Position numbers and translations under genes: made by a program. The notes under the pieces were generated by a model, which was given only the letters and a program-made list of their open reading frames with translations, searched no databases and was not told where the DNA came from. Shown one piece after another: positions 41,552 through 49,658 of a stretch of DNA of 64,000 nt. The stretch comes from Calditrichia bacterium (GTDB lineage: Bacteria; Calditrichota; Calditrichia; RBG-13-44-9; J075), in NCBI GenBank assembly GCA_028284445.1, contig JANQRS010000067.1:1-64000 (forward strand), read 5' to 3'. How positions within the stretch are numbered: the first letter of the stretch is position 1; the number at the start of each line of letters is the position of its first letter.

Positions 41552-42460
41552 ATGAAATACGTATTTTTCAATGTCCAAGAAAATCGCCTTCGCGCCGGAT
41601 GGCGCATTGTCCTTTTTATGCTGGCAGTAATGGCCGTATCTGCCATTCCGCAATTTACAGCAATCTGGATCATCGGCGGTAAGCCAGCGCCGGGATTTGG
41701 CAGAGATCTTCTTTTGATCGGAATTGCCGCCACCGTGGTGACGCTCTTGCTGCCGCTGGCGAGAAAGTGGATTGACAAGCGCAGCCTGGCTGCATTGGGA
41801 TTAAAATGGGACAGATTTGCCATTAAAGACCTCATCTTTGGCTGGACCTTAAGTGGGCTAATGGCTGCATCATTCTTTGCCATACTGGTGTCTAGCGGGC
41901 GTCTCGAGGTGACAGGTTTTGCCTGGACAACCAGTGCAGTTTTGCTGCCGCTGCTCGGATATTTCCTGCTGCACGTGCTGGTCGGCTGGTGGGAAGAGCT
42001 CTTCTTTCGCGGATACCTATTTGATAACATGGTGGCTGGAATGGGGCTGCTTGTAGCGATAATTATTTCCTGCATTTTGTATGGCTTGATACACGCGATT
42101 AATCCAAACGCAACGCTGCTTTCAACGCTCATTATTGTCGGCTTCGGGTATCTACGGCTCTACGGATTGCTGTCCACAAAGCAGCTTTGGTTGTCGATGG
42201 GGATGCACATGGGCTGGAACTTCTTCCAGGGCCCGATTTTTGGTTTTGCTGCCAGCGGCCATGCGACGTTCAAACTCATAGAGCATACCACAACAGGTTC
42301 AGATTCGATAAGCGGTGGCGAATTTGGTCCGGAAGGCAGCTTGCTGATGATCCCGATTCTTGTCATCACTCTTGGCGTGATGTATCTTTGGAGCAAGAGA
42401 CGGTCAAAGGACTCTGTCCCTGCCGAACTAACTGCGGGGCCAGTCAAACATCTCACATGA
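41552..42460 (+). CDS. CPBP-family intramembrane metalloprotease
   Basis: About 302 aa from ATG 41552 (GAGGAAG upstream). Seven or eight hydrophobic helices with the CPBP motifs EELFFRGY (EExxxR), a conserved His in GLIHAINPN and HMGWNFFQG. The family includes Rce1-type CAAX proteases and bacteriocin self-immunity proteins; the usual substrate in bacteria is unknown. It overlaps the next gene by 4 bp (ATGA), so they are coupled. Confidence 0.9.
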   Translation: MKYVFFNVQENRLRAGWRIVLFMLAVMAVSAIPQFTAIWIIGGKPAPGFGRDLLLIGIAATVVTLLLPLARKWIDKRSLAALGLKWDRFAIKDLIFGWTLSGLMAASFFAILVSSGRLEVTGFAWTTSAVLLPLLGYFLLHVLVGWWEELFFRGYLFDNMVAGMGLLVAIIISCILYGLIHAINPNATLLSTLIIVGFGYLRLYGLLSTKQLWLSMGMHMGWNFFQGPIFGFAASGHATFKLIEHTTTGSDSISGGEFGPEGSLLMIPILVITLGVMYLWSKRRSKDSVPAELTAGPVKHLT

Positions 42461-43110
42461 ATCATTTGCCCGAATCGAAAATCGATCTGCTGATCAAGCA
42501 AATTGTTGAAATTGAGAGTTCGCCGCAGCTTTTCAATCCCTATCGCGATACGTGTCCCATTCACGATGCGGCGCATGCCCCCGAGATTCGCCGCCAAAAC
42601 CTGAGTCGATATTTGCGGGCCCAGCTGAACAATGCGCCGAAAGATATGTGGATTGCCGAAGCCGGCGGCTACAATGGGCTGCGTAGAAGCGGCGTGCCGC
42701 TGGTGCCGGAATCAGATTTTCAAACTTTTCCGCATTTCCTGGCAAAGCCGGTTGTCTTTTGTAAAGCCACCAAAACCGCAGCCATGAATATCAAAACTGC
42801 CAAATACATCCGGGATGAAATTGAACGAATTGGACGCCTGCCTTTGCTCTGGAATTCTGTTCTGGTGCATCCGCATCGCGTAGGTAAGCCATTGTCAAAT
42901 CGTAAACCGACCAGGCAGGAATTGAGATCGTATACTCCCATCATCGAATTGCTGATCGAGATATTTGAATTTCAGCGAATTATTGCCATCGGCCGGACTG
43001 CTGAAGAGGCATGTTTGTCGAAAGGGGTAAAATGCCACTATGTGCGACATCCGTCCATGGGTGGGGCTGCTGCATTTCGGGAGGGGATAAGGAAGATCTA
43101 TGGAGATTGA
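42457..43110 (+). CDS. Uracil-DNA-glycosylase superfamily-like protein
   Basis: 217 aa from the ATG that overlaps the CPBP stop (ATGA); the longer frame from 42187 lies inside the protease gene. SPQLFNPYRDTCPIHDAAHA, APKDMWIAEAGGYNGLRRSG, LPLLWNSVLVHPHRVGKPLS and IIAIGRTAEEACLSKGVKCH, then YVRHPSMGG, fit the fold of UDG-like enzymes (active-site start, nucleobase loop, C-terminal HPS motif). The exact UDG family is not assigned. The stop lies at the first unit of the heptamer array at 43104. Confidence 0.75.
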   Translation: MNHLPESKIDLLIKQIVEIESSPQLFNPYRDTCPIHDAAHAPEIRRQNLSRYLRAQLNNAPKDMWIAEAGGYNGLRRSGVPLVPESDFQTFPHFLAKPVVFCKATKTAAMNIKTAKYIRDEIERIGRLPLLWNSVLVHPHRVGKPLSNRKPTRQELRSYTPIIELLIEIFEFQRIIAIGRTAEEACLSKGVKCHYVRHPSMGGAAAFREGIRKIYGD

Positions 43111-43167
43111 AGATTGAAGATTGAAGATTGAAGATTGAAGATTAGGAAAACAATCTTCAATCTTCAT
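43104..43167. repeat. Heptamer tandem array (AGATTGA)5 with inverted copy
   Basis: Five AGATTGA units plus a partial one (43104-43143), then CAATCTTCAATCTTCAT (43151-43167), the reverse complement of the unit, so the array can fold into a hairpin. It begins within the last codons of the UDG-like gene. Confidence 0.9.
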
Positions 43168-43272
43168 TTCCCGCGTGTAGAGAAGAAACCGGGGCTGTGT
43201 TCTTTAATGGCTATGCCATATTATATGGTCAAACGAAAAACATTCGAACCTCTAATCTCCAATCTCTATTTG

Positions 43273-43863
43273 TTATTTCTTCGGCACCGGATGTTCAATT
43301 TCCTTCCACGCTTTGGCGAAATCGAAGGGTTTGTAGGTCGGGCTTTCCTCGTTATGACATTCCAGGCATTGCCTTTCGGCAGATCCGTCTTCCACGAAAA
43401 TCGGGGTCATGCCCATTTCAATTGACTTCTCGCGGTCTTTCATAATCTTCTTCTTTTTGTAAAGAGAACCGGGGCCATGGCAGGTTTCGCACTGGACGCC
43501 ATCACTTACGTCGAACTTCTTGCCATGCAGAGCCAGATCAACATTATATGCCGTGACATGACACTTGAGACATTGTTCTGATTCATGGGCTGCTTTAGCC
43601 AGTCCCATCTCGGTGGCAATTTTAACGGCCTCCTCCGATTGCAAAGTCTTGTAAGCGTTGGCATGTTTTGTTTTTTTCCAAATCTTTAATTGAGCGCCTT
43701 CCTTGGTTTTCTTATGACACTTTGCGCAATCCTTGACACCAATATAATGTACTGTTGTCGAGTCTGCTGCAATGGTCGCTTCCGCCGCAACGATATCATT
43801 TTGCCGGGAAAAAGCCAACAAGAGGATCAGGGCAATAGCACCAAAAAGTAATAGTTGCTTCAT
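43273..43863 (-). CDS. Periplasmic tetrahaem cytochrome c (c554-like)
   Basis: 196 aa with a signal peptide (cleavage near VAAEA) and four CXXCH haem sites: CAKCH, CLKCH, CETCH, CLECH. The spacing, with HANAYKTL (distal His candidate) and GVQCETCHGPGSLY, resembles the cytochrome c554/c-prime family. Last gene of the leftward cytochrome operon, 41 bp after the 7-haem membrane cytochrome, so it is a likely periplasmic shuttle taking electrons from it. Confidence 0.9.
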   Translation of the reverse strand: MKQLLLFGAIALILLLAFSRQNDIVAAEATIAADSTTVHYIGVKDCAKCHKKTKEGAQLKIWKKTKHANAYKTLQSEEAVKIATEMGLAKAAHESEQCLKCHVTAYNVDLALHGKKFDVSDGVQCETCHGPGSLYKKKKIMKDREKSIEMGMTPIFVEDGSAERQCLECHNEESPTYKPFDFAKAWKEIEHPVPKK

Positions 43864-43904
43864 AATATTGACTCCAATGTTGATAAGTGAGTATTTCTTT
43901 CAAG

Positions 43905-45416
43905 CTAGGGATTTAATCCTTCATGGCAATCGGTACACAATCCGTCTTTCCAATCTTCGTCGTCGCCGTCCGGGTGTGCAAAGGGCAACCCTGCACCTCG
44001 TGCCGCGTAAGTCATACTGTCAGGCGGTCCCTGCGCTGTGATTGTGTGACATAAATTGCAGTCCATCTTGATAACGATGCCGTCTTCACTCTGGTGCCGA
44101 TCGTTGTGGCAGCGGAAGCAGCCGTCAAAATCAAGATGGCCGATATGGTTCGGATAAGCCGACCAGCGCACTTTCATTTCCGGGAAAATATTCTTTGCAA
44201 ACGCTTCCTGCAAACCTGAAATAGCTTGTTCGATCAATTCCGGGCGCGACTCCAGCAGTTCCGGATAATCGTCTTCGTAGAATTCCCTGATGCCACCGCT
44301 AATGGCGGCCATCGCTGAATCATGAGTGCCGTATTCTTCCGCGCAGAGATCGGCCGCAATAGACTTGATCTCCGGTAATTCCCGCGGCAGTTCGCCGGTA
44401 GTAATTGCCTGATTGATGAAGTAGCCGGGAGAGCGATATTCGTGGGAGGGGCGATTATGACAATCCATACAATCCATGGTTCGTGTCTCAGCAGCAGCCA
44501 GACTATCATCATCAAAATCGGCATCTTCATCCCGATAAATGGTCACTTCGCCGGTTTTGGTATTGGTATAGCGCACCCAGGGAATTTCCATCCGCTGCTT
44601 GTCTGTAGCAATATAATCAATCTGTACATCCGGATTAATATGCCAATGAATGCCTTCCGACAGTCCCGCAGCCGAAGATTCTCCTCCGATTTTCATGAGT
44701 AATTCCAGATTCCAGGCGCTGTTTTCTTCATCTGATAAATAATATGTCGACAGCCTTTGTTTGCGGGCGTAGAATTTTTCCGGCCAGTGACACTGCATAC
44801 AGGTTTCGCTGGCGGGGCGCAAGTTGTTAATCGGTGTTGGAATCGGGCGGGGGTATTTGTCGGCCATAGTGGAATAGACCTGATAGGCTCCGGATAATTT
44901 CGATCTGACATACCAATCCGCGCCGCTGCCTACGTGACAGTCAACACAGGCGACTCGTGCATGGGGAGAATGCTGATAGGCGGTGAATTCCGGATGCATC
45001 ACATCATGGCAAACCGTTCCGCAAAAGGTGTTTGATTCCGTAAAATGAAACGCTTCATAGCTGCCTACTGCCGAGGCAAACAATAAAAATGTCGTTGCTG
45101 CAGTAAAGATAAAGAAGGCATTGCGGTGGCGAATATCATTCAGGTCAACGCGTGGCCAGGAAGCCTCCTCCGGAATGACGCCGCTGCGGTTTAAACGGCG
45201 CCGTTCGATTAACATGCCTAAAGGAATCAACAGCAACCCGAATATCATTACCGCGGGCAATAGGATGAAAATGACCAATCCAAGATATGTATGTCCTTCG
45301 CGGAGGATCGTGGAGATCGCAAAAAGGAAAACAATCATCGACAGGGCGATAAAGGCAATGGTCGCGCCAATAAGCGTTATCCAATTGTGGCTGGAACGTG
45401 GAAATGTCATTTTCAT
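43905..45416 (-). CDS. Seven-haem NapC/NirT-type inner-membrane cytochrome (ImcH-like layout)
   Basis: About 503 aa from ATG 45416 (GGAG 6 bp upstream; a TTG lies four codons earlier). Three N-terminal transmembrane helices (LIGATIAFIALSMIVFLFAI, LGLVIFILLPAVMIFGLLLI, NAFFIFTAATTFLLFASAVG) precede a periplasmic domain opening with FCGTVCHDVMHPEFTAYQHS, the NapC/NirT signature. Haem sites: CGTVCH (CX3CH), CVDCH, CMQCH, CMDCH, CFRCH, CNLCH, CTDCH, seven in all. The length and seven haems match Geobacter ImcH, a quinol oxidase for high-potential extracellular acceptors. Homology to ImcH itself is inferred from layout, not alignment. Confidence 0.9.
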   Translation of the reverse strand: MKMTFPRSSHNWITLIGATIAFIALSMIVFLFAISTILREGHTYLGLVIFILLPAVMIFGLLLIPLGMLIERRRLNRSGVIPEEASWPRVDLNDIRHRNAFFIFTAATTFLLFASAVGSYEAFHFTESNTFCGTVCHDVMHPEFTAYQHSPHARVACVDCHVGSGADWYVRSKLSGAYQVYSTMADKYPRPIPTPINNLRPASETCMQCHWPEKFYARKQRLSTYYLSDEENSAWNLELLMKIGGESSAAGLSEGIHWHINPDVQIDYIATDKQRMEIPWVRYTNTKTGEVTIYRDEDADFDDDSLAAAETRTMDCMDCHNRPSHEYRSPGYFINQAITTGELPRELPEIKSIAADLCAEEYGTHDSAMAAISGGIREFYEDDYPELLESRPELIEQAISGLQEAFAKNIFPEMKVRWSAYPNHIGHLDFDGCFRCHNDRHQSEDGIVIKMDCNLCHTITAQGPPDSMTYAARGAGLPFAHPDGDDEDWKDGLCTDCHEGLNP

Positions 45417-45476
45417 GTCTTCTCCCAATTAGAGCGATACAGATGATTGATGTGATTTCAACAGAAAACTGAATTT

Positions 45477-47882
45477 CTAGCTGCTTTCCTTTTCATTCTC
45501 AGTATTTTGAAGCCTTTGCAATTGCCTGGGATGTTCTTCTGCCATGTAATCTGCCGATACCTTGCCGGTTAGCCAAACGAAGCTCATCGGATACACGCGG
45601 GGACTGAATATGACATCATATAAATGCCAGACCAGGATTGCCAGGAAGGCGAGCCAGGCTTCGTAGTAGTGTATTACTTGACAGACGTCGACGAATAGTT
45701 TCGAGAAGCGGTTGATCGCCTGATTTTCGAACCACAGGGCAAATCCGGTAATGGTCATCACCGCTGTTCCCCAAATTACCGCCCAATACTCAATCTTTTG
45801 CATATAGTTGAAGCGGTCAAATTGTGGCCTGGTATTGCTCATGCCTAAATTGAAGCGGGTCTGTTGCAGGAAATCACGCCAATCCTGCTTACGAAACCAG
45901 ATATCGTGCATAAATTCCTGGCCGCGTTGGGTGAACGCAGCATAATAACAGTGATACAGACTCCCGGCAACCATCACGACTGCAGCAACTCGATGCAAGC
46001 CACTGCGCAACTCGAAGAGGCTTTCGCCCATGGCCCTGCGAATCAAAATGACCCACCAGGCCTCAGGAAACTTTAGCATAAATCCGGTGATCACCAGCAG
46101 AATGAAGCTGCCGGCGAGTAGTGCATGCTGAACACGATCTTCGAGAGTCATGCGTTCGAATTGCCGGCCGCCGAATTCCGCAGAGATTGGCAGACGATTC
46201 CCCTGTTGGACCTTGAGCCGGTCCCGCAAATTACGAAACCAATCAATCAGGTTGTGAAAGAACATGCCGCCAACCGTGACGCCAATCATCACAAGATAAA
46301 TCCGGGTAATCCAAAAAATAACCGGGGTTTCCGTCCGCTCTCCGGTAATATGTACTCTACCAACTGCAAAATTTTCGTTGGCACCCGGGTGACAGTGCCC
46401 GCAGGTCGTATTCAGATTTTCCGGATGGATGGTTGAGCGTATATCGTTGGAGGGGAAAATATTGTGAACGCCGTGACAGCTGGCGCAATTGGCTACCGAT
46501 ATGTCGCCGAAACGTACGGCAAGGCCATGGTAGCTGTCATTGTATGAATCAAAACGGGCTGAGGAGATGCCGTATTTTTTGACCAGGGCAACGGAATTGT
46601 GGCAGGGGCCGCACACATGTTCGGCTACGTTGACTGCGGCTACCCGCGCATCCTTGTCTTCCGGTTCGAGAATTTCGTGTTCGCCATGACAGCTGACGCA
46701 AGTAGGGGAATCGTAGTTGCCGCCCACAAGAGCAGCGCCATGAACGCTTAAGTCAAATTCAGCGGCAATGTCACCATGGCAGTTGCCGCAGGTGGTACTA
46801 ATGTTGGCTTTGTTGACTAACGAATTGGGATTTGATGCTTTCATTGCTGAATGTGCACCGTGGCAATCGCTGCAAATAGCCGCATCCGTATTGCCTTCGG
46901 TAAAAGCTCGGCCGTGAATGCTGGTTTCGTAAGCAGCTACAAAACCGGCGGAGTGGGTCATTTTCGAAGTCACATTGACGCTATCAACATGGCAGCTGAG
47001 GCAAACGGCAACCTCTTTGCTCCTGCTGACAAAGGCCCGATCATCATCCGGCTCCAAAATCGAGTGTTCGCCATGGCAGTCGGTACAAGTCGGGGCGCTT
47101 GCGGAGCCATCGGCAAAAGCCTGCCAGTGTTCGGATTGCCGGAACTCTTCCGCAATGTCATCATGGCAGCTGCCGCAGGTGGTGATGATGTTGCTGCGAT
47201 GTACCGGCGAGGCGGCACTGTCCACATTGAATATCTGGTGGCTGCCGTGACAGTCAAAACACTCGGCATTGCCGCTATGAATGCTCGACTCATACATAGC
47301 CATGGTATTCTTGCCGGTCTGTTTGGCGATCAATGGTGAATTATCTGCTTTTCCGTCCTCTGCATGACAACTCTGGCAGCGCACGGTATAGTCATCGCCG
47401 GTATTATGCGCGCTATGACAATCCAGACAGTTAAGCGGTTTATCGCCCTTACTATGAATACTGATTGTGAGCTGTTGCCGTTCTTTTTTGTGGCAACCCT
47501 GACAATTCTCCAGGCGGCGGGTGCTTTGCGGCCGATGCATATTGCCGTGACAGGACAGACACGAAATTTCACTGCGGTGCCCGGTTTTATTAAATTCTGC
47601 CGTTTCTTTCTCATGACATGATTGGCAGTCTACCGGTTTTATCACCGGGAGGTGAGGTTCTTCATCCGGATCGAAGCCAACGTGGCAGTCAAGGCAGGCA
47701 TTGTCACGATGCGCGGAGCGGGCAAATAGTTTCGGGGTGATATTCAGAGATATGGTTTTTCCGTTCCGCTCAAGCGACATGTCCGGGTCGTCGTGACAAT
47801 CAAGGCAATCGCCATTGTTCTGGGCCTGTAGCGTGCCCAGAACAATTATCACAGTCGCCGCAATATTTGCTAGTCGTCGCAT
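45477..47882 (-). CDS. 17-haem cytochrome c fused to a cytochrome b membrane domain (CbcL-like layout)
   Basis: About 801 aa from ATG 47882; a TTG at 47900 would overlap the regulator stop. After the signal peptide (ending TLQAQ) there are 17 CXXCH motifs in about 480 residues, many with a following GEH/GSH/GAH His. The C-terminal 270 residues have four or five transmembrane helices and His ligands as in thiosulfate-reductase/formate-dehydrogenase cytochrome b subunits (RSGLHRVAAVVMVAGSLYHC, IHYYEAWLAFLAILVWHLYD). Such c/b fusions (CbcL in Geobacter, with fewer haems) oxidise quinol and pass electrons to the periplasm. The large haem number is notable. Co-transcribed with the regulator and the 7-haem gene. 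Confidence 0.92.
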   Translation of the reverse strand: MRRLANIAATVIIVLGTLQAQNNGDCLDCHDDPDMSLERNGKTISLNITPKLFARSAHRDNACLDCHVGFDPDEEPHLPVIKPVDCQSCHEKETAEFNKTGHRSEISCLSCHGNMHRPQSTRRLENCQGCHKKERQQLTISIHSKGDKPLNCLDCHSAHNTGDDYTVRCQSCHAEDGKADNSPLIAKQTGKNTMAMYESSIHSGNAECFDCHGSHQIFNVDSAASPVHRSNIITTCGSCHDDIAEEFRQSEHWQAFADGSASAPTCTDCHGEHSILEPDDDRAFVSRSKEVAVCLSCHVDSVNVTSKMTHSAGFVAAYETSIHGRAFTEGNTDAAICSDCHGAHSAMKASNPNSLVNKANISTTCGNCHGDIAAEFDLSVHGAALVGGNYDSPTCVSCHGEHEILEPEDKDARVAAVNVAEHVCGPCHNSVALVKKYGISSARFDSYNDSYHGLAVRFGDISVANCASCHGVHNIFPSNDIRSTIHPENLNTTCGHCHPGANENFAVGRVHITGERTETPVIFWITRIYLVMIGVTVGGMFFHNLIDWFRNLRDRLKVQQGNRLPISAEFGGRQFERMTLEDRVQHALLAGSFILLVITGFMLKFPEAWWVILIRRAMGESLFELRSGLHRVAAVVMVAGSLYHCYYAAFTQRGQEFMHDIWFRKQDWRDFLQQTRFNLGMSNTRPQFDRFNYMQKIEYWAVIWGTAVMTITGFALWFENQAINRFSKLFVDVCQVIHYYEAWLAFLAILVWHLYDVIFSPRVYPMSFVWLTGKVSADYMAEEHPRQLQRLQNTENEKESS

Positions 47883-47896
47883 GGTACGATGTCTGC

Positions 47897-48931
47897 TCAA
47901 CTCTTCAGATCATACTTCTTGATAAAGCGCTGGATTGTTCGTCGGTCAATGCCGCAGGCGGCAGCCGTCTGCGTCACATTCCATTTATTGTTTTCCAGGT
48001 GAAACTTCAAATACATCCGCTCAAATTTTTCTATTGTTCGTTCCTTGGCTTCCCGGAATGGCAAATGGTTGACCTCGTTTTGATCAGGGGCCCTGCGCTT
48101 GTGCATAAAGCGGAAAGATAAATGCTCCGGAAGAACCTTGGGCGGCATTGCCGAATAATAGGCTTGTTCAACAACGTTCTGTAATTCGCGAACATTGCCG
48201 GGCCAGTCATATTCCTGCATGCGGCTAAGTGCAGCTACGTCTATGCTGGTGATGCCTCGCTGGTATTTTTCTTCCAGGCCCTTCAAAAAATGATGACACA
48301 ATAAGGGAATATCCTCGCGACGCTTCCGCAATGAGGGCACGTTGATGTGCAAAGCCGAGATTCTGAAATACAAATCCTCGCGCAGCACGCCACTTACCAA
48401 TGCTTCTTCAATGTTTCGATTTGTTGCGCTCACTACGCGAATATCCACGGGCCGCAATACCTTGCTGCCGACCCGACGCACCTTGCGCTCTTCAAGCACT
48501 CGCAGCAATTTCACCTGTAGATGCGGCGGCATTTCGCAGATTTCATCGAGAAACAGTGTGCCCCCGTCAGCTACTTCGACCAGTCCCGGGCGGTCCCTGA
48601 GCGCACCGGTGAAGGCGCCCTTTTCGTAGCCAAATAGTTCACTTTCAAAAAGAGTTGCGGGCAAAGCGCCGCAATTTATTGCGACCAGCGGTCCTTTCGA
48701 GCGCATTGATCTGTAATGGATATGTTGAGCGACGAGTTCTTTACCAACACCGCTCTCACCGGTGATGAGCACATTGGCATCGCCACGGCTGGTTATTTTT
48801 ATTGACTTGAAGACTTGCTGCATAACGCCACTAGTGGCTATGATTTTTCCAGGCGCCAGGTGAACGGCGTGAATGCCATTGCTGCGGTTGTGTGATTTAC
48901 CCGCAACATCATCATTTGTCGTGGGTTTCAT
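47897..48931 (-). CDS. Sigma-54-dependent activator (AAA+ and Fis-type HTH, no receiver domain)
   Basis: 344 aa. The AAA+ core has Walker A GESGVGKE, the sigma-54-contact loop GYEKGAFTGA, Walker B GGTLFLDE and the arginine-finger region VLREDLYFRI. The C-terminus has a Fis-like helix-turn-helix (NKWNVTQTAAACGIDRRTIQ). Only about 30 residues precede the AAA+ domain, so there is no sensory domain: control may be by abundance or a partner protein. It leads the leftward cytochrome operon and is divergent from the outer-membrane operon, whose upstream region carries a -24/-12 promoter and paired palindromes; it is the obvious candidate activator. Confidence 0.95.
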   Translation of the reverse strand: MKPTTNDDVAGKSHNRSNGIHAVHLAPGKIIATSGVMQQVFKSIKITSRGDANVLITGESGVGKELVAQHIHYRSMRSKGPLVAINCGALPATLFESELFGYEKGAFTGALRDRPGLVEVADGGTLFLDEICEMPPHLQVKLLRVLEERKVRRVGSKVLRPVDIRVVSATNRNIEEALVSGVLREDLYFRISALHINVPSLRKRREDIPLLCHHFLKGLEEKYQRGITSIDVAALSRMQEYDWPGNVRELQNVVEQAYYSAMPPKVLPEHLSFRFMHKRRAPDQNEVNHLPFREAKERTIEKFERMYLKFHLENNKWNVTQTAAACGIDRRTIQRFIKKYDLKS

Positions 48932-49089
48932 CGCTATCCCTTCGTTTTGGGCGTTGTTAAGTCGAAATCCCGGGACTAACCGACTATCTTATGTTGGCCT
49001 GACCATCATGTACCGAGCAGCGCTGCTCATCAACCCTTCGAAAAACGCAGATCCTCCATTTAGTTTTTTGCATCTTTATTCCATCATAG

Positions 49090-49105
49090 TTCAAAAAGCA
49101 TGCCA
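49090..49105 (-). promoter_or_regulatory. Weak sigma-54 promoter candidate for the leftward operon
   Basis: On the minus strand TGGCATGCTTTTTGAA has the -24 TGGCA and a TTG at -12 but A instead of the expected C. It lies about 160 bp before the regulator start and closely mirrors the better element at 49533 (TGGCATGCTTAATGCT). Confidence 0.35.
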
Positions 49106-49156
49106 CAGAATTTCGGCTCTCTTAAGTACCTGATATTAGGTAATTTAAATATTTGC

Positions 49157-49189
49157 GTGGCGGACAAGGGGGTTTGCATACCCCGCCAC
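49157..49189. other. Hairpin in the divergent intergenic region
   Basis: GTGGCGG ... CCGCCAC encloses GGGGT-TTGCAT-ACCCC. No T-run follows on either strand, so it is not a simple terminator; it may be a regulator site or insulate the two divergent operons. Confidence 0.4.
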
Positions 49190-49348
49190 TGATTTGCCTG
49201 CCTGTAGAGTTCTCTTTTTGTATCTGTAAAATAAACAATTACTTAAGTTTCTTTTGGCTTGCAACTTTTCTTAGCTATGTGGCACCTTTTAGGCAGTGTC
49301 GAAAGCGTTTTGAATAAGCAATGTTCGGAGCAAAGGCCTGCTTTGAAG

Positions 49349-49386
49349 TGCGACATATATGTCGCGATTGCGACCCGCTTGCCGCA
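49349..49386. promoter_or_regulatory. Paired upstream activator sites (palindromes 20 bp apart)
   Basis: TGCGACATATATGTCGCG (49349-49366; its inner 16 bp are a perfect palindrome) and TGCGACCCGCTTGCCGCA (49369-49386) share TGCGAC-N6-GnCGC. Their centres are exactly 20 bp, two helical turns, apart, and about 155-175 bp upstream of the -24 element at 49533. This is the usual layout for an enhancer-binding protein. Confidence 0.6.
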
Positions 49387-49532
49387 GTCTGTTAAGTGCA
49401 ATAAAAACAACCTATTGCCGGATGTGATTTTGACGGATTCTCCACAGCTGCCCCACCAGCTGCCCGGGATGACTTAAAACCGCTTGTTTCTAAGTCGAAA
49501 AATAACAGCTATTTATGGTGTCATGGGATTGG

Positions 49533-49548
49533 TGGCATGCTTAATGCT
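49533..49548 (+). promoter_or_regulatory. Sigma-54 (-24/-12) promoter of the outer-membrane cytochrome operon
   Basis: TGGCATGCTTAATGCT matches the consensus TGGCAC-R-N4-TTGCW at all of the invariant GG and GC positions with correct spacing, deviating only by T for C at -22 region and A for T at -14 region. It lies about 110 bp before the ATG of the 9-haem lipoprotein. Confidence 0.65.
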
Positions 49549-49658
49549 TTCTATGATGATACTCACATTTTGCCAGCCGGGAGTCACGGCTTGGTTCAAC
49601 GATTAGACTGCAACCATCTTACATGTTATTCATTGCTGTATGACAAGGAGGAGATGTC

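Noticed and set aside
42187..42456. Longer start for the UDG-like gene
   Set aside because: The extension overlaps the CPBP protease coding region by 270 bp and reads as its shadow; the ATGA overlap start at 42457 is standard.
49280..49295. TGGCACCTTTTAGGCA as a sigma-54 promoter
   Set aside because: The -24 half is perfect and GC is in place, but AGGC replaces TTGC and it lies upstream of the activator sites, far (about 365 bp) from the gene. The 49533 element is better placed.
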